A DNA stretch of 64,000 nt from Methylobacterium terricola (GCF_006151805.1 NZ_VDDA01000009.1:180125-244124); one strand, 5' to 3'; shown: positions 19,075 through 28,686, counted from the first letter of the stretch. The notes: generated by a model from the sequence alone, not told the origin. Numbers and translations: made by a program.

Positions 19075-22000
19075 TCAGGCCGCCACCTCCGCCGGCCGGG
19101 TCCGCTCCGTGGCAAGCCGCGTCACGGCGGCGAAATCGACCTTGCCGGAGCCGAGCTGCGGCAGCCTGTCGACGGTGACGATCTCGGCCGGCACCGCCAA
19201 TTCGCTCAGGCCCCGGGCGCGGGCCTCGGCCTGGAAGGCGCTGCGGCTCGCGTCCTTCTTCTCGGTCACCAGCACCAGGCGCTCGCCCTTGCGGGCATCC
19301 GGCACCGCGGCGACGGCGCTCGCCGCCTCCGGGTAGAGCTCGGCGGCCAGCGCCTCGACCGTGGCGAGCGAGATCATCTCGCCGCCGACCTTGGCGAAGC
19401 GCTTGGCCCGGCCGCGGATGGTGACGAAGCCGTCGGCGTCGATCGTCACGATGTCGCCGGTATCGTGCCAGCCCTCCGCGGGCGTTTCCAGCACGCCGGG
19501 ATTCTCGGCGCGCAGGTAGCCCAGCATCACGTTCGGCCCGCGCACGAACAGGCGCCCGCCCTCGCTCACGCCCGGGACCGGCTCCAGCCGCGCCTCCATG
19601 CCGGGCATGATCCGCCCGACCGTGCCGAAGCGGTTGAACATCGGGGTGTTCAGCGCCAGCACCGGCGCCGTCTCGGTGACGCCGTAGCCCTCCAGGATGC
19701 GCAGGCCGAACTTCTCGGCGTAGGCCTTGCGGGTCGCCGGCTTCACCGGCTCGGCCCCGGCCAGGATGTAGCGCAGGGAGCGGAAATCGTAGGCGTGGGC
19801 GGCGCGGGCATAGCCCGCCAGGAAGGTGTCGGTGCCGAACAGGATGGTCGCGTTCGAGCCGTAGACCAGCTCCGGCACCACCCGGTAATGCAGCGGGGAA
19901 GGGTAGAGGTAGACCGGCACGCCGGAGACCAGCGGCAGCACCAGCCCGACGGTGAGCCCGAACGAGTGGAACACCGGCAGGACGTTGAACACCTTGTCGG
20001 TGCGGCCGAAATCGATCCGCGCCTGGGCCTGGGCGGCGTTGGCCAGCATGTTGCGGTGGGAGAGCACCACGCCTTTCGGCGTGCCCTCGCTGCCCGAGGT
20101 GAACAGGATCGCCGCCGGGTCGTCCGGGCGGCGCGGGTGGAGCGACCGGCGCCACCCGAACAAGCCGCGCAGCTTGTCGAGCCGGCCGATCCGGCCGCGG
20201 ACATCCTCCAGGTACACGATGGTCAGGCTCTGGCTCAACGTCTCCAGGAGAGCATCGAGGCGGCCCTTCTGCACGAAGGCCCGGGAGGTGACGATCGTGT
20301 CGATCTCCGCCGCCTTGCAGGCGTTGAGGATGTTGGCGGCACCCGCCGTGAAGTTGATCATCGCCGGGACCCGGCCGGCCGACATCACCCCGAGCACCGT
20401 GACGGCGGCGGCGTTGGCGTTCGGCAGCATCACGCCGAGCGCCCGGCCGCGCGGGGCCAGCGGCCCGAGCTTGCCCCCCAGCACCCGGGCGCCCATGAGC
20501 AGACGGCGGTAGGAGAGCTTGCCGGTGACCGGATCCTCGACGGCGACCCGGGAGCCGCCCTCGCGCTCGGCGGCGTCGACCACCGCCTCGAACACCGTGC
20601 GGTCGATCGGCGCGGTGCGGAAGATCAGGTCCGACATCACCCCGTAGAGCGCGGCGCCGGCGGCCTGGCGGCGGGCCTTGCCCTTCAGGCCCGCATCGAC
20701 GTCGAGCCGCACCGGCTCCAGCACGGTCACGGTGAATTTCGGCCACCAGCGCCGGCGCATCTGGGCCCGCGACAGGCGCGAGAACACCGTCTGCTCCGGC
20801 CCCTCGATCTTCACCGGCACCACCGGCACGCCGGACTTGTCGGCGATGAGGCCGGCGCCGTCATAGACCTTCATCAGGCTGCCGGTGACGGTGAGCCGCC
20901 CCTCGGGGAAGATGATCAGGGTCTCGCCGGCCTTGACGGCGTTGATGAGCGTGCGCGTCGCCATCGGCTTCGTCGGGTCGAGGGGAAGCGCCCGGGTCAT
21001 CCACAGGAACGGACGCACCCACCATTTCTGCGCGATGGTGTGGTCGATGGCGAAGGTCGGGTCGCGCTCGGTCAGCGACAGGGCGAGGCCTGCATCCAGG
21101 AAGCTGACGTGGTTGAGGGCGATGATCGCGTTCGGTCCCGCCTTCTCGATGTTCTCGAGCCCGTGCACCTCCAGCCGGTAGAAGGCCCGGAACACGATCG
21201 ACAGGAAGTCGCGAAACCCGCTGGTCGGCAGGACCGCCAGGATGGCGATGCCGGCGGCGAGGTTGGCGAGGCCGACGATCAGGAACTGCCCGGCGGAGGA
21301 CAGGCCGGCCTTCTGGAGAAGCGCAAGGCCGACGGCGCCGAGCACGATGAGCGCCGCGGCGAGCACGTTCGAGGCGGCGATGACCCGGGCGCGGCGCTCC
21401 TTCGGCGTCCAGGCCTGGAGCGCGGCGAAGGACGGCACGATGAACAGGCCGGCGGCGGCGGCGAGCAGCACGAAGTCGAGGGCGATGCGGACGCCGCGCC
21501 AGGAGCCCAGGAAGTCGAGGGCGCCGATCGCGGAGGGGGGCGGCACGCTGGTGGCGGCGACGTGGGCGAGGTCGAGCGAGACGAGGCCCATGACGAGCGC
21601 CGCGACCGGCGTCGGCAGCATCACGATCCGTCCGGCGCAGAGCCAGGAGGCGAGGCCGGAGCCGAGCGCCACGCCGACCGAGAACATCGCCAGCAGCGCC
21701 GTCACCACCGTCTCGTCGCCGCCGAAGGTGCCCTTCACCAGGGCCGGCAGCAGGGCGAGCACGACCGCGCCGACGAGCCAGAACCAGCTGGTGATGAGGC
21801 CGGTGCGCCACAGCCGCGTGTCCTCGTAGAGGTCGCGCATCAGGTTGCCCGTCGAGCGCAGCACGTTGCGGTTCACCTGGAGGTACGGCGCCGCCTCGCC
21901 GGTCTTCGGGATCAGCAGGCTCGACAGCCAGCACAGGACGGCGAAGCCCATCACCAGGAGGCCGAAGGCATGCGCCCCGCCATGGGTGACGGCGAGCCCG

Positions 22001-22494
22001 CCCGCGATGGTGCCGGTGAGGATGGCGAGGAAGGTCGCGGCCTCGATCAAGGCGTTCCCGGCCGGCAGCTCGGCGCGGGCCAGGTGATCGGGCAGGATGC
22101 CGTACTTGATCGGCCCGAACAGGGCCGCCACGATCCCGAACAGGATGAGGGCCACGAACAGGACCGGCACCGAGGCGAGCCAGAAGCCCAGCACCGCGAC
22201 GCCCGCCGCCAGGATCTCCGCCGCCTTGAGGCGCTTGGCGATGAATGCCTTGTCGTAGCGGTCGGCGAGTTCGCCGCCGAGGCCCGAGAGGAAGAAGAAC
22301 GGCGCGATGAACGCCGCGCCGGCCAGCGTCACCAGGGCCGCCGAGCCGCCATCCGCCCCGCCGCCGACCCCGCCCGCCCCGAACATGATCAGGAACACCA
22401 GGGCGTTCTTGAGGAAGTTGTCGTTGAAGGCGGAGAAGAACTGGCACCAGAACAGGGGCGCGAAGCGCCGGCTGGCCATCAGCTTTCCGGACAT
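19075..22494 (-). CDS. Acyl-[ACP]--phospholipid O-acyltransferase (MFS-PlsC-acyl-ACP synthetase fusion)
   Basis: The 1139-residue protein has three parts. Residues 1-420 form an MFS-like flippase with about 12 helices (FSAFNDNFLKNALVFL). Residues 430-610 are a PlsC acyltransferase with NHVSFLD (461-467) and FPEGR (529-533). Residues 620-1139 are an AMP-dependent acyl-ACP synthetase with FTSGSEGTPKGVV (798-810), GYGVTETAP and HDTGDIVTIDADGFVTIRGR. The architecture matches LplT-Aas, which imports lysophospholipids and re-acylates them at the inner membrane. In E. coli LplT and Aas are separate genes. It is a single transcription unit. Confidence 0.9.
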   Translation of the reverse strand: MSGKLMASRRFAPLFWCQFFSAFNDNFLKNALVFLIMFGAGGVGGGADGGSAALVTLAGAAFIAPFFFLSGLGGELADRYDKAFIAKRLKAAEILAAGVAVLGFWLASVPVLFVALILFGIVAALFGPIKYGILPDHLARAELPAGNALIEAATFLAILTGTIAGGLAVTHGGAHAFGLLVMGFAVLCWLSSLLIPKTGEAAPYLQVNRNVLRSTGNLMRDLYEDTRLWRTGLITSWFWLVGAVVLALLPALVKGTFGGDETVVTALLAMFSVGVALGSGLASWLCAGRIVMLPTPVAALVMGLVSLDLAHVAATSVPPPSAIGALDFLGSWRGVRIALDFVLLAAAAGLFIVPSFAALQAWTPKERRARVIAASNVLAAALIVLGAVGLALLQKAGLSSAGQFLIVGLANLAAGIAILAVLPTSGFRDFLSIVFRAFYRLEVHGLENIEKAGPNAIIALNHVSFLDAGLALSLTERDPTFAIDHTIAQKWWVRPFLWMTRALPLDPTKPMATRTLINAVKAGETLIIFPEGRLTVTGSLMKVYDGAGLIADKSGVPVVPVKIEGPEQTVFSRLSRAQMRRRWWPKFTVTVLEPVRLDVDAGLKGKARRQAAGAALYGVMSDLIFRTAPIDRTVFEAVVDAAEREGGSRVAVEDPVTGKLSYRRLLMGARVLGGKLGPLAPRGRALGVMLPNANAAAVTVLGVMSAGRVPAMINFTAGAANILNACKAAEIDTIVTSRAFVQKGRLDALLETLSQSLTIVYLEDVRGRIGRLDKLRGLFGWRRSLHPRRPDDPAAILFTSGSEGTPKGVVLSHRNMLANAAQAQARIDFGRTDKVFNVLPVFHSFGLTVGLVLPLVSGVPVYLYPSPLHYRVVPELVYGSNATILFGTDTFLAGYARAAHAYDFRSLRYILAGAEPVKPATRKAYAEKFGLRILEGYGVTETAPVLALNTPMFNRFGTVGRIMPGMEARLEPVPGVSEGGRLFVRGPNVMLGYLRAENPGVLETPAEGWHDTGDIVTIDADGFVTIRGRAKRFAKVGGEMISLATVEALAAELYPEAASAVAAVPDARKGERLVLVTEKKDASRSAFQAEARARGLSELAVPAEIVTVDRLPQLGSGKVDFAAVTRLATERTRPAEVAA

Positions 22495-22633
22495 GGGGGC
22501 GTTCCTCGCTCGGTGACGGGTCGTGCGGGCGAAGCCGCGTCGGGAGACCGCTTAGCCGGTAAACCCTAATCGGTTTTCTTGTTGCGATCTGCGGCGATCC
22601 GATGTCGAGGCGCCGTCTCCCCCGTCGGGGCGG

Positions 22634-22906
22634 CTACTCCTTGCCCATCTCCATCAGCAGGCGCTCGGCCCGGGCATCCTCGATGCGGTTGACGAGGCGC
22701 TTGCCCTCGTGGTTGTCGCGCACGGTCTTGACCAGGGTGATGCAGGACTGGACCAGCATCGTCACGCCCATGGCGAGGTAGCCCTTGGTCCAGAGGTCGA
22801 GGGGCAGGAACAGGATGCCGCCCGCCACCATGGTGGCGGCGCCGATGAAGGAGGCGTAGGTGAACGCCACCCAGGCGGAGGTGTGCTGCGGGTTCTGCGG
22901 GGTCAT
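22634..22906 (-). CDS. YiaA/YiaB-family inner membrane protein
   Basis: A 90-residue protein with two hydrophobic helices (AFTYASFIGAATMVAGGILF and GYLAMGVTMLVQSCITLVKT) and a charged C-terminal tail. This two-helix design matches the YiaAB domain, whose function is poorly known. It follows the pspA-like gene by 40 bases on the same strand, so the two are probably cotranscribed and respond together to envelope stress; this is an inference from context. Confidence 0.85.
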   Translation of the reverse strand: MTPQNPQHTSAWVAFTYASFIGAATMVAGGILFLPLDLWTKGYLAMGVTMLVQSCITLVKTVRDNHEGKRLVNRIEDARAERLLMEMGKE

Positions 22907-22946
22907 GATGGGGTTTCCTCGAACGGGTAGAACGGGATGGAGGCGG

Positions 22947-23639
22947 TCAGGCCGCCTTGGCCTCGGCCTGTGCGCGCAGGCGTTCCATCACGCTGCCGGC
23001 GCTCGGCCGGGTGCGCGGGCCGAAGCCGGCCTCCTCCAGGCGCTCGCACAGCGAATCCGGCGCCGCCGCCTCGATGATGGCCAGGGCCTCGTCGGAGGCG
23101 GCATCCGCGGCCTGGGCCTCGCGCAGGCGGCGCAGGGTGGCCTGCGCCTCGGCGAGCGCCGCCGGGCTGCCCAGCCCCGTGCCGCGCCGGGCCCGCAGGT
23201 GGCGCACCGCCTCCGCCGCCCGGGCGATGCGCTGGCCGCGCTCCAGTTCGGCGAACTGGCGGGTGCCCTTGCGGACCGCCCGGCGCAGGGCCGCGACCTC
23301 CGCGGCGCAGGCGGCGCGGGTCGTCTCAAGGGCTCGCGCGTCCTCCTCCATCTCGGCGATCGCCTCGGCGGCCTCCGCCGCCAGGTCCTCGCGTCCGCCG
23401 GCGAGTGCCGCGACGGCCCGGGCCTCCAGCTCGGCGATCCGGCCGGCGAGCGCTCCTTGCGCCTTCGCGTCCGCGGTCTCCTGGGCGATCGCCCGCGCCA
23501 GGGTCCGGCGGCTGTCGTCGAGGGCGGCCGCGGCGTCGCGCAGCTGCTGCTCCAGGATCAGGAAGGCGTGCTGATCGTGCAGGTCCTCGGCGGCGCGGGC
23601 GGCGGCGCCGCGGACGAGGGTGGAGAGGAGGTTGAGCAT
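22947..23639 (-). CDS. PspA/IM30-family protein
   Basis: A 230-residue protein that is almost entirely coiled coil. It has the amphipathic N-terminal helix of PspA/Vipp1 (MLNLLSTLVRGAAARAAEDL) and long Ala/Glu/Arg heptads to about residue 150. PspA-type proteins assemble on the inner face of the membrane and help keep the bilayer sealed. The gene is divergent from a TetR gene; three repeated palindromes lie in the shared promoter region, so it is probably repressed by that TetR protein. The Psp partners PspB, PspC and PspF are absent nearby. Confidence 0.82.
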   Translation of the reverse strand: MLNLLSTLVRGAAARAAEDLHDQHAFLILEQQLRDAAAALDDSRRTLARAIAQETADAKAQGALAGRIAELEARAVAALAGGREDLAAEAAEAIAEMEEDARALETTRAACAAEVAALRRAVRKGTRQFAELERGQRIARAAEAVRHLRARRGTGLGSPAALAEAQATLRRLREAQAADAASDEALAIIEAAAPDSLCERLEEAGFGPRTRPSAGSVMERLRAQAEAKAA

Positions 23640-23671
23640 CGGGGGCTCCGGGTCGGCGGGCGCCAGGTCTG

Positions 23672-23742
23672 TGAACGTTGTTCACAAACGCATCCTTCCA
23701 CAGGCTTGAACGTTGTTCAAGCGCAATTTTGAACGTTGTTCA
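23672..23742. promoter_or_regulatory. Three copies of palindrome TGAACGTTGTTCA, probable TetR operators
   Basis: Exact 13-bp copies lie at 23672-23684, 23707-23719 and 23730-23742, with starts 35 and 23 bases apart. Each has TGAAC-N3-GTTCA dyad symmetry; the first extends to GTGAAC...GTTCAC and the second to TTGAAC...GTTCAA. The cluster starts 32 bases from the pspA start and ends 16 bases from the tetR start, so binding could control both directions. Confidence 0.8.
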
Positions 23743-23758
23743 GGGAGGCGGCCGGCGC

Positions 23759-24382
23759 ATGCGCAACGATGATCGGCGGGAGCGGCTGAAGGCGGCCCTG
23801 CTCGACGGAGCCGAGCGCACCATCGCGGAGAGCGGCCTGTCGGGACTGAAGGCCCGCGACCTGGCGAAGGAGGTCGGCTGCGCGCTCGGCGCGATCTACA
23901 CGGTGTTTCCCGACCTCGACGCGCTGATCCTGTCGGTGAACCTGCGCACGCTCGCCCTGTTCGACCGGGTGATCGCCACCGTCCCGCTGCCGCCGGAGCC
24001 CGACGGCCCCCCGACCCCGGCGCAGCGGGACGCCGCGGTGGCGACCCTGGTGCGGCTGGCGGTGGCCTACCTGCACTTCGCCGCGCAGAACACGACGCGC
24101 TGGCGCGCGCTGTTCCAGCACCGGGTCACGCAGGCGCTGCCGGACTGGTACCTCGTCGAGCAGGTGCGGCTGTTCCGGTACATCGAGGCCCCGTTGCGGG
24201 TGCTGCGCCCGGATCTCGGCGAGCGGGAGCGGGCGCTGCTCGCCCGATCGCTGTTCTCCGCCACCCACGGCCTCGTCAGCCTCGGCCTCGACGAGAAGCT
24301 GATGGTGCTGAGCGAGCCGGTCTTGCGCGGGCAGATCGAGGTCGTGGTGGGGGCATTGGGGCGGGGGTTGGCGGAGGGGTGA
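23759..24382 (+). CDS. TetR/AcrR-family transcriptional regulator
   Basis: A 207-residue regulator with an N-terminal HTH (about residues 8-55: RERLKAALLDGAERTIAESG, LKARDLAKEVGCALGAIYTVFP) and an all-helical ligand domain that fits the TetR_C family. The start at 23759 (MRNDDRRER) has GGGAGG 11 bases before it; an upstream frame to 23678 would run through the operators. It likely represses itself and the divergent pspA-yiaA unit. The ligand is unknown; a membrane-active compound or lipid would fit the target genes. Confidence 0.9.
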   Translation: MRNDDRRERLKAALLDGAERTIAESGLSGLKARDLAKEVGCALGAIYTVFPDLDALILSVNLRTLALFDRVIATVPLPPEPDGPPTPAQRDAAVATLVRLAVAYLHFAAQNTTRWRALFQHRVTQALPDWYLVEQVRLFRYIEAPLRVLRPDLGERERALLARSLFSATHGLVSLGLDEKLMVLSEPVLRGQIEVVVGALGRGLAEG

Positions 24383-24431
24383 AACAGGCATTCCCCGGAC
24401 CGGCCGGATGGTCGCTAGCGTTCCGCCTCAC

Positions 24432-24571
24432 GGGCGCATCCCGGGGCCGCGCAGCGGAGCCCGGGATCCCGAAGCGCTTGAGCGTCCGAGGCGAGGCGGG
24501 ATGGATTCCGCTCATTCCTGGACCTTCGGCGCGTCTGGATTCCGGGCGCCGCGGTGCGGGCCCGGAATGAC
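24432..24571. repeat. Second member of the paired inverted intergenic repeat
   Basis: The left arm contains GCCGCGCAGCGGAGCCCGG (24446-24464), identical to the core at 4246-4264. The right arm (about 24533-24567) is a diverged inverted copy, and the element ends in GGAATGACG. The spacer also resembles that of the 4235-4370 element. It occupies most of the gap between the TetR and SDR genes, where no gene is seen. Confidence 0.7.
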
Positions 24572-24616
24572 GAGGAGCGTGTCAGGGCCGGCAGGTCGGT
24601 CGGCAGGGCCGGACGC

Positions 24617-25303
24617 TCACCACGCCACCGTCTCGCCCCGATAATCCAGGTACACGCAGCCCCGCTGCCCGAGCCGCCCCTCGACCACCCCGACCATCCC
24701 CTCGGCGCTGGTCGCCACGTCGATGTCGGCCTCCGGCCCGCCCATGTCAGTGCGCACCCAGCCCGGATGCATCAGCACCGTGCCGAAGGGGGCGTCGCGG
24801 TGGCGGGCGGCGAAGGAGCGGGCGAGCGTGTTGAGGGCGGCCTTGCTCGCCCGGTAGCTCTCCCAGGTGCCGCCCTCGTTGAGCGAGACGCTGCCGAGGA
24901 TCGAGCTCATCAGCACCATCACGCCGCCGGGAGCGATCCTGTCGGCGAAGGCCTCGGCGAAACGGATCGGGCTCACCGCGTTGGTCTCGTAGACCTTGAG
25001 CGCGCTCGCCCGGTCGCCCTGCGGCAGCGGCACATGGGCGCCGTCGGCGACCCCTGCGACGACGAAGACCACGTCGAAGCTGCGGCCCGCGAGGGACTCG
25101 CGCAAGGACGCCACCCCGGCATCGTCGTCGATGTCGACGCGGGCGATCTCGGGCGCGATCGGGCTCAAGGCGGCGAGCGCCGGCGCCTCGCCGCGCGCCG
25201 TGGCGGTGACCGCCCAGCCGCGGGCGAGGAAGGCCCGTGCGAGCCCCAACCCCAAGCCCCGCGAGGCCCCGACGATCAACGCGCTGCGGTCATGCTTGGC
25301 CAT
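24617..25303 (-). CDS. Short-chain dehydrogenase/reductase (SDR)
   Basis: A 228-residue NAD(P)-dependent oxidoreductase with the Rossmann cofactor motif GASRGLGLG near the N-terminus. The catalytic serine is in VLMSSILGSVSL and the catalytic Tyr-x-x-x-Lys is in YRASKAALN; the NAG-type motif reads VFVVAGVAD. The substrate is unknown. The final PGW-containing segment and short length resemble the C-factor/sniffer-type SDRs. It is a single gene. Confidence 0.9.
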   Translation of the reverse strand: MAKHDRSALIVGASRGLGLGLARAFLARGWAVTATARGEAPALAALSPIAPEIARVDIDDDAGVASLRESLAGRSFDVVFVVAGVADGAHVPLPQGDRASALKVYETNAVSPIRFAEAFADRIAPGGVMVLMSSILGSVSLNEGGTWESYRASKAALNTLARSFAARHRDAPFGTVLMHPGWVRTDMGGPEADIDVATSAEGMVGVVEGRLGQRGCVYLDYRGETVAW

Positions 25304-25374
25304 GCGAGCCTCCGATCGGTATCAGTGGGTGATGAAGTAGGGCCCGCACCGCCCCGGCAAGCGCCCGCAATCGG

Positions 25375-28300
25375 TCAGGCCGCGGCGGCCCGCGCCGCGC
25401 TCCAGCGCTCCACCGTGGCCAGCAGCTCCTCGGGCCGGAACGGCTTGCCGAGATGGTCGTCCATGCCGGCGGCGCGGAACTGCGCGACCTGCTGCGGCAG
25501 GACGTTGGCGGTGAGCGCGACGATCGGCAGGCGGCCGAGGGGCGGGCCGAGCTCGCGAATGTGGCGCGTCGCGGTCAGGCCGTCCATGCCGGGCATCTGC
25601 ACGTCCATCAGCACGAGGTCGTGGCCGCCCGCCTGCACCGCCGAGATCGCCTCGGCGCCGTCGCCCACCACCGTCACCCGGTGGCCGCGGCGCTCCAGGA
25701 TGGCGCGGGCGATCTCCTGGTTGATCGGACTGTCCTCGACGAGGAGGATCCGGGCCGGCCGCGCGAGGGGCGCCGCGGTGCCGCCCTCCCGGGCCGTAGC
25801 CTCGGCGGCGGCCTCCGCCAGCGGCACGGCGAACCAGAAGGTCGAGCCCTCGCCGGACCGGCTCTCGACCCCGATCTCGCCGCCCATGGTCTCGACGAGC
25901 CGGCGGCTGATGGCGAGGCCGAGGCCGGTGCCGCCGAAGCGGCGCTGGATCGAGCCGTCGACCTGCGAGAAGCGCTGGAACAGGCGGCCGAGCCGGTCGG
26001 CCGGGATGCCGATCCCGGTATCGCGGACCGCGACCCGCAGGGCGTGGCGTCCGTCGGCGAGCGGCACGCTCGCGAGGCTCACGGTGACGCTGCCGGCGGG
26101 CGTGAACTTGATCGCGTTGACCAGGAGGTTGAGCAGCACTTGGCGCAGCCGGTCGACGTCCCCGACGAGGCGGGGGGCGATCCCGGCCTCCAGCCGCACC
26201 GCGACGGCCAAGCCCTTGCCGTCGGCCGCGGTCCGGACGATCGAGACCGCGTTGTCGGCGAGCGCCGCCGGCGCGAAGGGCTGCGGGTCGAGGTCGATCT
26301 GCCCGGCCTCGATCTTCGAGAAGTCGAGGATGTCGTTGACGACCGTGAGCAGGGCCTGGCCGGCCTCCTGGATCCGCTCGGCGCTGCGGCGCTGCTCGGC
26401 CGGCAGGCCGCCCTCGCGCGCCAGGAGATCGGCGTAGCCGATCACGCCGTTGAGCGGCGTGCGGATCTCGTGGGACATGGTGGCCAGGAACTCGGTCTTG
26501 GCGGCGCTCGCGGCCTCGGCCTGGGCCTGGGCCGCTTCCGCCTGGGCTCGCGCCGCCTCGGCGACCCGGTTGGCCTCGAGCACCGCGAGCTCGCGCCGCT
26601 TGCGCTCGGTCACGTCCGAGAAGGTGCGGATCGCCCCGCCCTCGGCGAGGCGCACGGTGCGCACCTCGAGGACGGTGCCGTTCGGGCGGGCGCGCTCGTA
26701 GACCGGGGGCGCGGCGAGGAGGTCGCCCCGGAGCTTGAGCCAGGCATCGCGGTCCGGCCGCGCCGCGCCGAACTCGCCGCCCGCCTCCTGCCAGGCCACG
26801 AGATCGGCGAAGGGCCGCCCGGCGTGGCGGTCGCCGGGCGGCAGGCCGAGGAGGTCGATCGCCCGCTCGTTGCAGAGCTGGATGATCCCGGCGGCGTCGA
26901 TCACCAGCACGCCCTGGTCCATATTGGCGAGCGTCGCGTCGAGGAGCGCCGTCTCGCGCCGCAGGGCGGCCTCGGCAGCGCGGCGCGCCGTGATGTCGGA
27001 GACGGTGCGCAGCACGCCGCCGCCGGCGGTCGGCGCGGCGTGGACCTCCAGGACCGTGCCGTCCGGCCTCACGCGCTCGTAGCGCCTGCCGATCACCGCG
27101 AAATCGGCCATCGCGATTGCCTGCGCGATGGCCGGGTCGAGCCCGTCATATTCCCCCGCCGCGTCGAGCACCCGCCGCATCTCGGCCCGGGTCGGCCGGG
27201 CCGCCAGGAAGCCTGGGTCGAGGTCCAGCAGCGCGGCGAACCGCCGGTTGGCGACCGCGACGGTGCCGTGCGCGTCGACCATGATCAGGCCCTGGTCCAT
27301 CGCGTCGAGGGTGGTCTTGAGCACCGCCTCCTGGGCCATGAGTTCGCGGGTGCGCTCGGCGATGCGCTCTTCCAAGTCGGCGTTGCTCTTGCGCAGGGCG
27401 TCGGCCTGCCGGTGCAGGGTGGCGGAAGTCTGCGCCAGCACCGCCCCGACCTCGTTCACCTCCCGGACCGGCGTCACCGGGCTCGCCAGCGGGATGCCGC
27501 GGCTGAGGTCGGCGGCGGCCCGCGACAGCAGGGCCTTGGCGAGCAGGATGCGCCGCCCGATGAGCAGCGAGGCGAGGAGCGCGACCAGGCCGAGGCCGAG
27601 GATCACCGGCGCCAGCACCATGACGGAGGTGACGAGCGGCGCCCGCAGGGCGGCCTGCTCGATGCCGATCGTCACCGTCCAGCCCGAGAGGCCCGAGCGG
27701 TGATGGGTGCCGAAGACCGGGATGCCGCTGAGGTTGCGGCCGGACCACCGCCCGGTATCCCCCGTCGCCGTCTCGAAGCCCGGCAGCAGCCGGCCCGCAG
27801 CCATGCCGGTGGCGACCGAGCGGCCGATGATGATCCCCGCCCGGTCGGCGACCGAGCCGGAATAGGGCGCGGTGACGCCGGCCTCGCGCAACAGGTCGCC
27901 GAACAGGCCGGCCGGCAGGCTGGCATCGAGGAGATAGGCGGTCGCGCCGTCGCGCATCACCGGTACCGTGACGGCGACGATCGGCTTGCCGGTGATGGCT
28001 CCGATCATGAAGTCGGAGATCGCCGGCGCGCCGGTCTCCCGCACCCGGTGGTCCTCGGGGAGGACGACCTGGGGCAGCGGCTCGCCGCGGGGAAGCCGGG
28101 TGTTGACGCGCTCCCGGCCGTCGAGCTCGCGCAGGACGATCTTGATGCCCTGGAGGCGCACGAGTTCGCGGACCTGCCGGTCGAACCGGGCGAAGTCGCC
28201 GGCCTCGAGGGCCGGCGAGGTGGCGAGCGCCTGCAGCATCGCGATCTGGCCGCTGAGGAAGCGGTCGATCTGCTCCACCGCATGCGCGTTGAGCGTCGCG

Positions 28301-28497
28301 GTCCGCTCCTCCATCCGCGCCTGCTCGGCCTGGACCCAGCGCTGCGCCAGGAGGGCCATGATGAGGAAGGCCGGCACCAGCAGGGCGACCGCGAGCCCGG
28401 CGATGTAGGTCCGGAGCCGCCGCGCCGGCACGCCGGACGGCCGCGCCCCGCCGTCGCCGCCCTGCAGGTCTTCGCCGCTCTGATGGCGATCGGACAC
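25375..28497 (-). CDS. Hybrid sensor histidine kinase with CHASE/Cache-like sensor and two PAS domains
   Basis: The 1040-residue membrane kinase has a first helix at about 30-51, a periplasmic sensor to about 285, and a second helix at 289-313. A HAMP-like linker and coiled coil follow. PAS domains lie at about 390-500 and 512-630, both with the MDQG(L/V)(I/L)V pattern. The dimerisation domain has phospho-acceptor His676 (FLATMSHEIRTPLNG). The ATPase has its N box near residue 794 and the G boxes DTGIGIP and GGTGLGLAISRR. A C-terminal receiver carries Asp965 (LVLMDVQMPGMDG). There is no Hpt or separate regulator beside it, so its phosphorelay partner is elsewhere. Confidence 0.92.
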   Translation of the reverse strand: MSDRHQSGEDLQGGDGGARPSGVPARRLRTYIAGLAVALLVPAFLIMALLAQRWVQAEQARMEERTATLNAHAVEQIDRFLSGQIAMLQALATSPALEAGDFARFDRQVRELVRLQGIKIVLRELDGRERVNTRLPRGEPLPQVVLPEDHRVRETGAPAISDFMIGAITGKPIVAVTVPVMRDGATAYLLDASLPAGLFGDLLREAGVTAPYSGSVADRAGIIIGRSVATGMAAGRLLPGFETATGDTGRWSGRNLSGIPVFGTHHRSGLSGWTVTIGIEQAALRAPLVTSVMVLAPVILGLGLVALLASLLIGRRILLAKALLSRAAADLSRGIPLASPVTPVREVNEVGAVLAQTSATLHRQADALRKSNADLEERIAERTRELMAQEAVLKTTLDAMDQGLIMVDAHGTVAVANRRFAALLDLDPGFLAARPTRAEMRRVLDAAGEYDGLDPAIAQAIAMADFAVIGRRYERVRPDGTVLEVHAAPTAGGGVLRTVSDITARRAAEAALRRETALLDATLANMDQGVLVIDAAGIIQLCNERAIDLLGLPPGDRHAGRPFADLVAWQEAGGEFGAARPDRDAWLKLRGDLLAAPPVYERARPNGTVLEVRTVRLAEGGAIRTFSDVTERKRRELAVLEANRVAEAARAQAEAAQAQAEAASAAKTEFLATMSHEIRTPLNGVIGYADLLAREGGLPAEQRRSAERIQEAGQALLTVVNDILDFSKIEAGQIDLDPQPFAPAALADNAVSIVRTAADGKGLAVAVRLEAGIAPRLVGDVDRLRQVLLNLLVNAIKFTPAGSVTVSLASVPLADGRHALRVAVRDTGIGIPADRLGRLFQRFSQVDGSIQRRFGGTGLGLAISRRLVETMGGEIGVESRSGEGSTFWFAVPLAEAAAEATAREGGTAAPLARPARILLVEDSPINQEIARAILERRGHRVTVVGDGAEAISAVQAGGHDLVLMDVQMPGMDGLTATRHIRELGPPLGRLPIVALTANVLPQQVAQFRAAGMDDHLGKPFRPEELLATVERWSAARAAAA

Positions 28498-28686
28498 GAT
28501 TCACCCGGCCCCACGTGCTTGCGATCCGCCGCAAGCTGAACGTGTATAAGGCATGACCGAGGACACGTCGTCCCGTCGCGACGGTGATCGGGGGGTGACG
28601 CGCGCCCGTCCGCGGCGGGACCGGGCGGAGCCGGCGGGTGGGGCGGGACCGCCCGGTGCGAGCCCTGCCCCGGCCCAGGCCCTGCC

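Noticed and set aside
17893..22569. A 1558-codon open frame on the + strand across hisZ and the acyltransferase gene
   Set aside because: Its translation is rich in Arg, Gly, Asp and His with no family match; it is a GC-driven shadow of genes on the opposite strand.
25453..28539. A 1028-codon + strand frame opposite the hybrid histidine kinase
   Set aside because: Antisense shadow; the opposite strand carries all expected kinase motifs.
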